Shown here piece by piece: positions 32,066 to 40,619 of a DNA stretch of 43,333 nt. A program made the translations under genes and the position numbers. The notes beneath the pieces were generated by a model. The model had not been told where the DNA came from and made no database searches. It saw nothing but the letters and a program-made list of their open reading frames with translations. Origin of the DNA: CAYVMN01 sp964452575 (GTDB lineage Bacteria; Desulfobacterota; DSM-4660; Desulfatiglandales; Desulfatiglandaceae); the NCBI GenBank assembly GCA_964452575.1, contig CAYVMN010000007.1, forward strand, positions 1 through 43,333, written 5' to 3'. The first letter of the stretch is position 1. Each line of letters starts with the position of its first letter.

Positions 32066-35000
32066 ATGACCGACAAAGGGATATCGGGTTCGGTATTGGT
32101 GGTGGGCGGGGGCATAGCAGGGATGCAGTGCGCCCTGGACTTGGCAGACTCCGGATACTTTGTCTACCTGCTGGAGAAGTCATCTTCTGTCGGCGGGGTC
32201 ATGTCCCGGCTGGACAAGACATTTCCCACCAATGACTGCGCCATGTGAATCCTCTCTCCCAAGCTGGTCGAGGTCGGCCGGCATCTTAACATAGAGCTGA
32301 TCACCCTTTCTGAGGTTACGGGCATAAGGGGCGAAAAGGGCAATTTTGAGGTGGAGGTCCTGAGGCACCCCAGGTATGTAGATCTTGAAAGGTGCATTGC
32401 ATGCGGGACCTGCGCCGAGAAATGCCCAAAAAAGGTGGATGACCCATACAACGAGGACCTCATTAAACGGAAGGCCATCTATGTCCAGTACCCCCAGGCC
32501 GTTCCCCTCAAATATGCCATCGACAAGGATGCGTGCATCTACTTCAAAAAGGGGAAATGCCGGGCCTGCGAGAAATTCTGTCCCACAGGGGCCGTTGACT
32601 TTGAGGATAAGGAAGAAATCATAACCCTGAATGTGGGTTCCGTGATCCTCTCTGCGGGCTTTGCCCCCTTTGATCCTTCGCGCTATGAGACCTATCACTA
32701 CACCCAGTACCCGAATGTGGTAACGAGTCCTGAGTTTGAGCGCATCCTGAGCGCCACAGGGCCTTACCTCGGACGTCTAAAGAGGCCCTCAGATGAGAAG
32801 GAGCCCCAAAAGATCGCATGGCTCCAGTGCGTGGGCTCCCGTGATCTGAACCGGTGCGACAACAGCTACTGTTCCGCGGTCTGCTGCATGTATGCGGTGA
32901 AAGAGGCCGTTGTGGCAAAGGATCACAGTGAGGGGGAGCTGGATACCGCCATATTTTTCATGGACATGAGGACCTTTGGCAAGGACTATGAGATATATTA
33001 CAACAAGGCAAAGGAGGACTACGGCGTACGGTTTGTGCGTTCAAGGGTACATACGGTCGACCCAGTGCCAGGAAGCGACGACCTCTTGATCCAGTATTCT
33101 GATGAGACTGGAACCGTCCACCAGGAGCGGTTTGATATGGTGGTCCTCTCTGTGGGGCTTGATGCCGATCCTGAGACCGTGGAGCTGGCCCGGCGCCTTG
33201 GGGTATCGCTCAATTCACACTCCTTTGTCTCTACAGGCCCCTTTACCCCTGTGGAGACATCTGTCCCAGGGATTTACGCATCCGGCGCCCTTACAGGCCC
33301 AAAGGATATCCCCTTTTCTGTGACTGAGGCCAGCGCCTCGGCCTGTGCAGCGGGCATCGATCTGGCTGAGGCCCGTGGAACCCAGACCAGGACGAGGACT
33401 GTCCCGGAGGAATTGGATGTCACCGGTGAAGATCCCAGGATCGGCGTATTCGTCTGTAACTGCGGGACAAACATCGGCGGCGTAGTGGACGTACCCGCCG
33501 TTGCCGAGTATGCCTCTTCCCTCCCCTATGTTGTTTATGTGGACCAGAATCTCTTTACCTGCGCCCAGGATACACAGGACAAGATGAAGGAGGTGGTAAA
33601 GGAGAACAGGCTGAACAGGGTGGTTGTGGCCGCCTGCTCGCCAAGGACCCACGAGCCCCTCTTTCAGGAGACCATGCAGGCCTGTGGTCTCAACCGCTAC
33701 CTCTTTGAGATGGCCAACATACGAAATCAGAACTCCTGGGTCCACGGCAATGACCCCGAGACTGCCACTAATAAGGCAAAGGACCTTGTAAGGATGGCAG
33801 CGGCCAGGGCCGCCCTCCTCAAGCCCCTCCGGGCAAAGACGATTTCCATAAACAAACGAGCCCTTGTTGTTGGAGGCGGCATTTCAGGGATGAGTGCAGC
33901 ACTGGGTCTGGCAGACCAGGGATTTGAGGTGGTAATCGTGGAGAAGGAACCCCGGCTGGGAGGCCTTTCAAGGGACCTGATTCACACCATCGAGGGGGCC
34001 AATATCCAGGAGTGCCTCCTGGAGCTGGTGGATCGGGTGACTCGCCACGAACGGGTCCAGGTCCTTACGGAATCCCTCATAGTGGGCTTCAGCGGATTCA
34101 AGGGAAATTTTACTACCGAGGTCCTGGTCGGCCCTGGGATGTATGAGAGGAAGATCGATCACGGCGTGGTTATCCTGGCAACAGGGGCAAATGAATACCG
34201 GCCAAAGGAGTTCATGTACGGCACAGACGATAGGGTAGTGACCCAGATTGAACTGGGAAAACGATTGGATCTGAAAGGGGCCTCGGATCTCAATGACGTG
34301 GTCATGATCCAGTGTGTAGGCTCCAGAAACGAGGAGTACCCCAACTGCTCCCGCGTCTGCTGCCAGAATGCCATCAAGAATGCCCTGCTTCTAAAGGAGC
34401 TCAACCCTGATGCCAATGTCTATGTCCTTTACAGGGACATACGCACATACGGGTTCATGGAGGATTACTATCGGGAGGCCAGGGAACAGGGGGTCCTCTT
34501 TTTTAGATATCGGGCCGAGGAGCCGCCCCGGGTTGAGGCCTCAGAAGAGGCCCTTGTGATAAGCTTCAAGGATCACGTCCTTCAGAGGGAGATCAAGATA
34601 TCTGCGGACCTCCTTGCCCTTAGTGCCGGTATGCGACCGGCGGATACGGAGGAACTTGCCTCTATCCTGAAACTGGCACGGAGCCAGGATGGGTACTTCA
34701 TGGAGGCCCACGTCAAGCTCAGGCCTGTGGATATGGCCAGTGAGGGCATCTTTGTGTGCGGCACCGCCCACGGCCCGAAACTGATCACCGAGTCCATCTC
34801 ACAGGCCATGGCCGCGGCCTCGCGGGCAGCCACATTTCTCTCCCAGGCAGAGATTACCCTCTCGGTGGTGACTGCCAAGGTCGATCAGGAACGATGCGCA
34901 TCCTGCCTCATATGTGTCCGTTCCTGCCCCTATGAGGTCCCCCGTATCAACAAGGACGGGGTAAGCGAAATCGACCCCGCCCTCTGCCATGGCTGCGGTA

Positions 35001-35101
35001 TCTGTGCGGCCGAGTGCCCGGCCAGGGTCATTGAGCTCAACTGGTACGAGGATGACCAGCTCATGAGCAAGGTGGATGCCTTGCTGGAAGGAGTCCTATG
35101 A
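32066..35101 (+). CDS. hdrA: selenocysteine-containing HdrA, duplicated form
   Basis: A 1011-residue FAD/iron-sulfur protein. TGA at 32246-32248 is read as selenocysteine 61 in NDCAM-U-ILSPKL, exactly where other HdrA proteins have cysteine. Homology continues unbroken after it. The N-terminal HdrA half has an FAD motif VVGGGIAG (about 12-19) and [4Fe-4S] sites at C110/113/116/120 and C157/165/168/172. A second HdrA half follows, with CNCGTNIGG, ACSPRTHEPLF and a second FAD motif VVGGGISGMSA. A two-cluster ferredoxin tail closes it (CASCLICVRSCP, CHGCGICAAECP). HdrA is the electron-bifurcating flavoprotein of heterodisulfide-reductase-like complexes. ATG 32066 has AAGGGGA ahead. The stop overlaps or abuts mvhD. 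Confidence 0.93.
32263..32282 (+). promoter_or_regulatory. candidate bacterial SECIS hairpin of hdrA
   Basis: GCTGG (32263-32267) pairs with CCGGC (32278-32282) around a ten-base loop containing GGTC, starting 15 bases after the in-frame TGA. The position and a G-U-bearing loop fit bacterial selenocysteine-insertion elements bound by SelB. It is judged by eye. Confidence 0.5.
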
Positions 35102-35532
35102 TGAAAGGATTTGAACCGATCATAATCGCATTCTGCTGCCAGTTCTGAGGCTATACTGCTGCGGACCTGGCAGGTTCTATGCGTCTCCAATATCCGGGTA
35201 ATGTCAGGATCATACTTGTCCCGTGCACGGGCAAGGTGGATGTCATCCATCTTCTCAGGGCCTTTGAGAAAGGGGCCGACGGCGTCTATGTGGCGGGCTG
35301 TATGGAAGGGGATTGCCATTTCAACAGCGGCAACCTCAGGGCCAGGAAACGGGTTGAACAGGCCCAGAAGATCCTCGATAGCATTGGAATAGGGGGAGAG
35401 AGGGTAAAGATGTATAATCTTTCATCCAGCGAGGCCCCCCTATTTGCCAGGATCGCCCGTGAAATGACGGAGAAGATAAAGGAGATGGGACCCAATCCCA
35501 TCAAGTCGGCCAAGGAGAGAAAGGCTGCTTGA
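35101..35532 (+). CDS. mvhD: selenocysteine-containing MvhD (hydrogenase iron-sulfur subunit)
   Basis: A 143-residue [2Fe-2S] protein that links HdrA to a dehydrogenase partner. TGA at 35146-35148 is read as selenocysteine 16 in FCCQF-U-GYTAADLAG, where other MvhD proteins have cysteine (NWCSYAGADLAG-type). Downstream, MRLQYPGNVRIILVPCTGKVD, FEKGADGVYVAGCMEGDCH and RVEQAQKIL are typical. Without read-through the N-terminal cluster ligands would be lost. The ATG at 35101 has AAGGAG 7 bases ahead. An ATG at 35098 overlaps the hdrA stop. It is translationally coupled to hdrA. Confidence 0.92.
35163..35177 (+). promoter_or_regulatory. candidate bacterial SECIS hairpin of mvhD
   Basis: GGACCT (35163-35168) pairs with AGGTTC (35172-35177), one G-U pair included, around a three-base loop beginning 15 bases after TGA. 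The distance matches that in hdrA. It is judged by eye. Confidence 0.45.
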
Positions 35533-35617
35533 GGCGAAGAGAGAAATGGCTAATTATGATGAGTGGCTGAATCGGGTTTGACTGCTGAGACGAGTCCAGG
35601 AACAGGGGGTGACTTTC

Positions 35618-36286
35618 ATGATTGTGGCGAAGAGGAAGCCTATTGATGAGATCATTGAAGAGGTCAAGGGTTTCGATAAGATCCTGGTAGCGGGGTGCAA
35701 CGAGTGCGTCACCGTGTGTGAGGCAGGGGGGAAAAAGGAGGTGGCGGTCCTTTCCTCTGCCCTTCGCATGTACTTTATGAACCAGGGAAGAGATGTGAAG
35801 ATTGACGAGATCACCCTTGAGCGTCAGTGCGACCATGAATACCTTGAGGAGATAAGGAATACCATTGATCAGTACGGTGCGGTCCTTTCCTTGGCCTGCG
35901 GTGTAGGCGTTCAGTTTATGGCCGAAAAATACATGCGGATGCCCGTATTGCCGGGTGTTGACACCTGTTTCATGGGTGTAACAGAAGAGAGGGGGGTATG
36001 GACGGAACGCTGTCAAGGCTGTGGACAGTGCATCCTGGCCAGGACAGGTGGGATCTGCCCCGTCTCCCGATGCGCCAAACGACTCTTCAACGGGCCATGC
36101 GGGGGCTCTACAAAGGGGAGCTGTGAGATCGATAAGGATCTCGCCTGCGGTTGGCAACTAATCATTGACCGTCTCAAGGAGTTGGGTCGCCTCGATGACT
36201 ATGAGAAGCTCACACCCACTAAAGACTGGTCTACCGAACGGGCCGGTGGACCCAGAAAAGTTATCAGGGAGGATGTGCAGCTATGA
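35618..36286 (+). CDS. metV: MetV, zinc/iron-sulfur partner of methylenetetrahydrofolate reductase
   Basis: A 222-residue cysteine-rich protein of the MetV family, which joins MetF in acetogens. It has CNECVTVCEAGG near residue 28-39, a middle RQCDHEYLEEI, and a C-terminal cysteine set in CQGCGQCILARTGGICPVSRC and FNGPCGGSTKGSCE. ATG 35618 is preceded by CAGGGGGTG. A GTG at 35609 is an alternative. The same frame is open further upstream to an ATG at 35546, interrupted only by TGA at 35579-35581, so a third selenocysteine cannot be excluded. Its stop overlaps metF2 by four bases. It probably relays electrons between MvhD/HdrA and MetF. Confidence 0.88.
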   Translation: MIVAKRKPIDEIIEEVKGFDKILVAGCNECVTVCEAGGKKEVAVLSSALRMYFMNQGRDVKIDEITLERQCDHEYLEEIRNTIDQYGAVLSLACGVGVQFMAEKYMRMPVLPGVDTCFMGVTEERGVWTERCQGCGQCILARTGGICPVSRCAKRLFNGPCGGSTKGSCEIDKDLACGWQLIIDRLKELGRLDDYEKLTPTKDWSTERAGGPRKVIREDVQL

Positions 36287-37218
36287 AGACAAAGACCCCA
36301 AGCAGACTGGAAAAGATCCTTGCGGCAGGACATCTGGCAGTGACATCAGAGTGCGGACCTCCCAGGGGAAGCGATGCTGAGACCATCACCAAGAAGGCCG
36401 AGATGATAAGGAATCATGTGGATGCCATCAACATCACCGATAATCAGACCTCGGTGACACGCCTTTGCAGCCTGGCCTCTTGCATCCACCTGAAACTGAT
36501 GGGTATTGAACCCACGCTCCAGATGGTTACAAGGGACAGGAACCGAATTGCCTTGCAAAGCGATATCCTGGGCGCCGCCTCCTTTGATATCCACAATATA
36601 CTATGCCTCTCAGGGGACCATCAGAAGTTCGGCGACTGTCCAACAGGACAGAATGTCTTTGATCTGGATTCCATGCAATTGATTCAGACCGTGAGACTTA
36701 TGCGGGACGAGGGCAAGTTCTTGGGCGGGGAAGAGATCAAGAGGCCCCCCAGGATGTTTATTGGGGCCGCTGCCAATCCCTTTGCAGATCCATTTGAGAT
36801 ACGGGTGCCGCGCCTTGCCAAGAAGGTTGCGGCAGGTGTAGAATTCATCCAGACCCAGTGCATCTACAACCTGGACAAATTCGAGCTTTGGATGAAACTC
36901 GCCCGTGACCGGGGGCTACATGAAAAGGTTTACATCCTGGCAGGAGTTACCCCCTTCAAGAATGTCGGGATGGCCAAGTACATGAAAAACCGTGTCCCTG
37001 GGATGGACGTGCCCGACGAGGTGGTAAAGAGGATGTCAGGAGTCCCCAAAGAAAAACAGGCCGAAGAAGGCATCAACATATGCGTGGAGACTATCCAGCG
37101 ATTGAAGGAATGCGAGGGGGTCAGGGGCTTTCATATTATGGCAATTGAATGGGAAGAAAAGGTCCCGGAGATCGTGGAGAGGAGCGGTCTCTATCCCCGA
37201 CCGGTTATTGAGGATTGA
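36283..37218 (+). CDS. metF: MetF, methylenetetrahydrofolate reductase (copy 2)
   Basis: A 311-residue TIM-barrel flavoenzyme of the Wood-Ljungdahl pathway that reduces methylene-H4folate to methyl-H4folate or runs in reverse. It has TSECGPPRGSDAE, RDRNRIALQSDILGAA, LCLSGDH, and a strongly conserved second half (GAAANPFADPFE, GVEFIQTQCIYNLDKFE, ILAGVTPFKNVGMAKYM). It starts within the last codons of metV, implying coupling. Together with metF1, hdrA, mvhD and metV it resembles the MetFV-HdrABC-MvhD complex of Moorella, but hdrB and hdrC are absent here. Confidence 0.93.
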   Translation: MKTKTPSRLEKILAAGHLAVTSECGPPRGSDAETITKKAEMIRNHVDAINITDNQTSVTRLCSLASCIHLKLMGIEPTLQMVTRDRNRIALQSDILGAASFDIHNILCLSGDHQKFGDCPTGQNVFDLDSMQLIQTVRLMRDEGKFLGGEEIKRPPRMFIGAAANPFADPFEIRVPRLAKKVAAGVEFIQTQCIYNLDKFELWMKLARDRGLHEKVYILAGVTPFKNVGMAKYMKNRVPGMDVPDEVVKRMSGVPKEKQAEEGINICVETIQRLKECEGVRGFHIMAIEWEEKVPEIVERSGLYPRPVIED

Positions 37219-37254
37219 AAAACACCACGAGAAATGCTCACAAGGAGGGCTGGC

Positions 37255-37635
37255 ATGGAGAAAAAATATATTCTGGTAGTAGACGATGATCCGGATCTGG
37301 TCGAGACCGTGGCCATGATGTTAGAGAGCAAGGGATGCGAGGTGGGGCGTGCCTATGACGGCATTGAGGGGGAGCAATCCATAAAGGAACGTCGGCCGGA
37401 TCTTGTTATCCTTGACATCATGATGCCGCGAAAGGACGGCTATGTCCTGTGTGCCGAATTAAAGGCGGACGATAAAACCAGGGATATCCCTGTTGTACTT
37501 CTTACGGCCGTGGGCGAGGCGGTCCCTACCACCAGTTACACCCATGCGGACGGAATGGCCACAGAGGCCGATGATTATATTGCCAAGCCGATCGACACAG
37601 AAGGTCTATGGGGGGTGGTGAAGGCACTGCTATAA
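37255..37635 (+). CDS. single-domain response regulator
   Basis: A 126-residue CheY-like receiver. Acidic pocket residues D10, D11 and D12, phospho-acceptor D54 (VILDIMMPRKDG), a threonine in LLTAVG and a lysine in YIAKPID are all present. There is no output domain. ATG 37255 is supported by AAGGAGG 7 bases ahead. An upstream ATG at 37234 is in frame but lacks a site. It may receive phosphate from the kinases at the head of cluster C. Confidence 0.9.
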   Translation: MEKKYILVVDDDPDLVETVAMMLESKGCEVGRAYDGIEGEQSIKERRPDLVILDIMMPRKDGYVLCAELKADDKTRDIPVVLLTAVGEAVPTTSYTHADGMATEADDYIAKPIDTEGLWGVVKALL

Positions 37636-37647
37636 TGACCTGCCCTG

Positions 37648-38712
37648 GTGCAGCTTAAGCGTTATCCCCTATCTGAGCGCCTCATGATACCTTCAATAAG
37701 ACTTGGCGGCTTTAAGCTCCTGCAAGAGGTCGTCTGGCTTTCAGTGGCCCTGCCAGAAAGAGAGAGGAGTTTTCCGACAGAGCTGACTGGCCTCCTGGCG
37801 GAAGAGAAGACAAACCTCCCGTTTCTTACATGCGGAAATGAGGACTGGGAGTGGGGGTTAAACATCGTTATTGACTCCCATGATGCCGAAAAGACCGCAA
37901 GGCTCATTGAAGATAGGTTCCACAAGGCCTTCTCCAGCAGTTCAGCCGGGGTCATCCTGTCCATCTTCCCCCACCATCGGAGGCCCGAGACACTTGGGGC
38001 ACTGCTCGATGCCTTTGGCAAAGACGGGGTCGACCCGGTAGGCATAGCCAATTCCCAGTCATCCATATCCGTGATCCTGCGCGATGATGTCATTAACAAG
38101 GCAACCAGCGCCCTTTTCGGGCCATTCAGCTTCAGCGCCTACAGAAGCCCTGCCGACTGGAGGCTTGCCCAGAAAGGCAAGGAAGAGCTCTACAAAGAGG
38201 TAGTCGCCTCCTATCAGGAGAAGAGGCCAAAGGTCTATGGCCTTGAGTGGGAGGGAGGGCAAGACCTCCTGCAGATCAGGATGAATAAAGACAACCTGAG
38301 GGCCGTTGGAGATGTCTTTAGGAGGCTTTCCCAGCTGGATTTCCATCTGAGCTTTCTGATCACGAGTCCCTCAAAGGAGGAAGGGGAGACGAACCTATTC
38401 TTCTCTGTCCCCAGATCGGATAGCTCCGGGCTTTCAGAAATCCTCGGGAAGATGCCCGAAGGCTCTATGACGGCCAGGGCATCGTCAGTGGCCTGTTTTT
38501 CAATGAATGGCCCGCATTTTGGTGATCGTTACGGTATTGCGAACGAACTCCTTGCTTCCCTTGACAGGTCCCGGGTTCACGTCTTGGGTCTGAGCTGCTC
38601 CATCGCCTCCATCTCAGGGGTCGTTCCGGCCGATCAGATCCATTCGGCCATCCAGGCCATCCAGGGATGCTTCGAGGTCCCTTCGGTCATCGACAAGACC
38701 CGGCCTCAATAG
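37648..38712 (+). CDS. ACT-domain-like protein related to aspartokinase regulatory regions
   Basis: A 354-residue protein of unknown function. Two segments look like ACT domains of aspartokinase: NSQSSISVILRDDVINKATSALFGPF (about 135-160) and the C-terminal VACFSMNGPHFGDRYGIANELL...SCSIASISGVVPADQIHSAIQAIQ. No kinase domain is present. The start is uncertain: GTG 37648 is the longest, and ATG 37684 is possible. It closes cluster C. ACT domains bind small amino acids or similar ligands. A sensor role is inferred. Confidence 0.6.
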   Translation: MQLKRYPLSERLMIPSIRLGGFKLLQEVVWLSVALPERERSFPTELTGLLAEEKTNLPFLTCGNEDWEWGLNIVIDSHDAEKTARLIEDRFHKAFSSSSAGVILSIFPHHRRPETLGALLDAFGKDGVDPVGIANSQSSISVILRDDVINKATSALFGPFSFSAYRSPADWRLAQKGKEELYKEVVASYQEKRPKVYGLEWEGGQDLLQIRMNKDNLRAVGDVFRRLSQLDFHLSFLITSPSKEEGETNLFFSVPRSDSSGLSEILGKMPEGSMTARASSVACFSMNGPHFGDRYGIANELLASLDRSRVHVLGLSCSIASISGVVPADQIHSAIQAIQGCFEVPSVIDKTRPQ

Positions 38713-38729
38713 GACTCAAGGGCCTGGAG

Positions 38730-39857
38730 TTAGAATACGAGCTGATAGCGACTTGCAGCTCCCCTTCCAAGCGATTGCAAGAATCCTTTCCCCGTCAGCG
38801 TCTTTAATGCGTACTGAACGGTGCGGCGGGCAAGCCCTGTCTCCTTCACAATATCGGCGACTTTCAGCCGTTTCTCCGGACGGGATTTAAAACAATTTAG
38901 CACTGCAAGTGCGGATGTAGAAAGCCTCTGTAGGAGCTCGTAACGGTTTCTGTAAAAAGCGATATCATCTATAGAAGACTCGAAGATCTTGGAGAAGAAC
39001 CAGGCCAACGGCTCGAGCTTATACCTTGCGGGGTCATGGTCAAATCTTCCGCCAGAGCATCGGTGGAGAACCGTATAGTAGAGGGACCTATTCTGTTCTA
39101 TGTGCCGGTCTATGGCCAGGTAAGGCGTAATGCCCGACAGATACCGGTCCTCTGAATGTAGCAGGGACAAGATAAAAAGCGCCCTCCCAAGCCTTCCATT
39201 CCCGTCCTGGAAAGGGTGGATAGCCAGGAATCGAAAAACAAACTCGGCGGCAACGAGGAGAGGCCAGGGGTATTCATGGATGTTGTTGTTATACCATCTT
39301 ACCAATTCAGCCATGGCAGTTTCTGTAACAATCCCTGGTGGAGCCGGATCTAAGACCACGCGTTCTTCCCCGGTCTCATAATTATGGTAGACTACCTTGT
39401 TTGGCGTCCTCTTGTAACCTCCCGCGTGATCTATTGCTCCCGGATAGTATCGGAGCAGATCATGATGTAATCCCCTTATAGTTGTTTCCGAGAGGGGGAA
39501 AAGCTCCTTAAATTGCATATAGATTGTGGTCAGAACCTGTCGGGAACCAATGACCTCCTCGACGCTTCGTTCTCTGTCTCTTGAAAGCTTGTCCAGGATG
39601 TATTTTTTCCTTTCTTCAAAGGCCGTTACTCTGCCGTCCTTATTCAAGGTCGTATCCACCCATTCGATCTCCTGGTCTGTCAAGACAGCGTTTTCTATCC
39701 GTGTGGAAGCCCCGATGTTGCTGATAAAGGCGAAACGATTCAGGTATCGAGCCTCCTCTGAAGAGATGCCTTCCAGGGAGTTATAGGATTCCACGAATAG
39801 ACCCTGGAGCCTTTTCATCTCGACCTCCAGTCTCGTGCTTGGTTTAAATGAAAGCAT
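38730..39857 (-). CDS. Fic-family protein with a C-terminal winged helix
   Basis: A 375-residue Fic protein, an AMP-transferase-type enzyme that modifies target hydroxyls with a nucleotide. The catalytic motif HPFQDGNGR (214-222) is intact. The N-terminal autoinhibitory helix motif S-T-R-I-E-N (51-56) fits [ST]xxxE[GN], so it is a class II self-inhibited Fic. The C-terminal 70 residues look like a winged helix (KVADIVKETGLARRTVQYALKTL). ATG 39857 has AAGGAAG upstream. A longer frame to 39920 would run through the promoter and repeats and is rejected. Repeats upstream suggest it regulates itself. It is convergent with cluster C. Confidence 0.9.
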   Translation of the reverse strand: MLSFKPSTRLEVEMKRLQGLFVESYNSLEGISSEEARYLNRFAFISNIGASTRIENAVLTDQEIEWVDTTLNKDGRVTAFEERKKYILDKLSRDRERSVEEVIGSRQVLTTIYMQFKELFPLSETTIRGLHHDLLRYYPGAIDHAGGYKRTPNKVVYHNYETGEERVVLDPAPPGIVTETAMAELVRWYNNNIHEYPWPLLVAAEFVFRFLAIHPFQDGNGRLGRALFILSLLHSEDRYLSGITPYLAIDRHIEQNRSLYYTVLHRCSGGRFDHDPARYKLEPLAWFFSKIFESSIDDIAFYRNRYELLQRLSTSALAVLNCFKSRPEKRLKVADIVKETGLARRTVQYALKTLTGKGFLQSLGRGAASRYQLVF

Positions 39858-39888
39858 AGCAATGGCTTCCTTGAAGGTATTTGAGGGA

Positions 39889-39917
39889 AATATACAAAAT
39901 CGCGCAAGAATGCGCAA
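39889..39917 (-). promoter_or_regulatory. promoter of the fic gene
   Basis: On the minus strand TTGCGC (39917-39912) is followed after 17 bases by TATATT (39894-39889), placing the start of transcription about 25 bases ahead of the ATG. The -35-like hexamer is itself one of the TTGCGC repeats. Confidence 0.55.
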
Positions 39918-39952
39918 CAAATTTCTCTCTAAGTTTGCGCCTTATTGCGCAA
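39902..39952. repeat. four TTGCGC half-sites, likely operator of the fic gene
   Basis: Two pairs of TTGCGC boxes are arranged head-on. GCGCAA lies at 39902-39907 and 39912-39917, and TTGCGC at 39935-39940 and 39945-39950. Within each pair the spacing is exactly 10 bases, one helical turn. The inner pair covers the -35 element. This fits a dimeric or tetrameric winged-helix repressor, possibly the Fic protein itself. Confidence 0.65.
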
Positions 39953-40310
39953 GGATCACCCTGAACCCAATAATTGCGGTTCCCGGTTTGCTCGTATATC
40001 GACAATTCGCTCCTGAAAATAATGATGTACGTTCCCTGTCTCTAGCGAATTCTCTTGACTTTTCCTTCACTTCCAGTATTATTTTCTACCATTAACCCTT
40101 ATGCCTTGAGCCTTAAGCCTGTTTTTCAGAGTTTCCCCATGGAGCACCACCTTAAAATGGTCCTACCCAACTCCTGACAGGAGCTATTTTTCCTGTTGGG
40201 AGTAAAACCTTCGTGATAAATCCAGGCCTCGCCTCGCCATCATGCGGATTTTCCTGGTGTAATCAATTCCTACTTCAGATAGTTGCTTGACCGGGGTGAG
40301 GATCCTGAAA
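39953..40310. other. intergenic region between the fic operator and the integrase remnant
   Basis: No gene is convincing in these 358 bases. A plus-strand promoter-like TTGACT (40055-40060), 16 bases, TATTAT (40077-40082) faces right but has no gene close downstream. A short palindrome CTCCTGaCAGGAG near 40171-40183 is followed by ATTTTTCC and could be a weak terminator. Nothing else is seen. Confidence 0.35.
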
Positions 40311-40426
40311 TCAGAAATCGAGCGGGCTTTTGGCCTCCTTAATGGTCTGGCTTTTAAGGGTATGGGTATAAATCATCGTGGTTCTTACATCGCTGTGCCC
40401 CAACAATTCCTGAATCGTCCGAATTT
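40311..40426 (-). pseudogene. C-terminal remnant of an integron-type tyrosine recombinase
   Basis: The minus strand encodes IRTIQELLGHSDVRTTMIYT and, seven residues on, KEAKSPLDF before a TGA at 40313-40311. This is the end of an integron integrase or XerC-like recombinase, including the LLGH box and the catalytic Tyr in MIYTH. An in-frame TAA lies directly upstream and the rest of the gene is missing, so only about 38 codons survive. It points away from the cassette gene that follows, the arrangement expected at the head of an integron. Confidence 0.8.
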
Positions 40427-40496
40427 ATTTTCGGTATTTAAACGGCTACTTTTGGGGATAAACGGAAGTTCACATAATTACTTGGTATAGGGAACA

Positions 40497-40619
40497 ATGA
40501 TAATACTATTTGAAGCAACCACCTCTCCCGAACTCAATAAAGTACTTGGAAAAGCGAACATAAGTGTTCCCGAGAGAACAGAGGGGGAACCAAGGCTCAC
40601 GTGGAACGATATGATATAG
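40497..40619 (+). CDS. small hypothetical protein overlapping the cassette gene
   Basis: A 40-residue reading frame starting MIILFEATTSPELNKVLGKA. It overlaps the next start by 19 bases, as coupled genes often do. No family is recognised. It could be an accessory peptide, or a leader for the next gene. Confidence 0.35.
   Translation: MIILFEATTSPELNKVLGKANISVPERTEGEPRLTWNDMI

Noticed and set aside
32066..32248. HdrA seen as a pseudogene with a premature stop
   Set aside because: The stop is TGA, sits at a conserved cysteine position, homology continues in the same frame, and the next gene has the same feature. Selenocysteine is the better reading.
39858..39920. Longer start of the fic gene
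   Set aside because: It would run through the promoter -10 and the TTGCGC boxes. ATG 39857 has its own ribosome site and fits the family.
40171..40190. Palindrome CTCCTGaCAGGAG with five Ts as a firm terminator
   Set aside because: The loop would be too tight and the T-run is offset. No gene ends just before it, so it is only mentioned in the intergenic entry.
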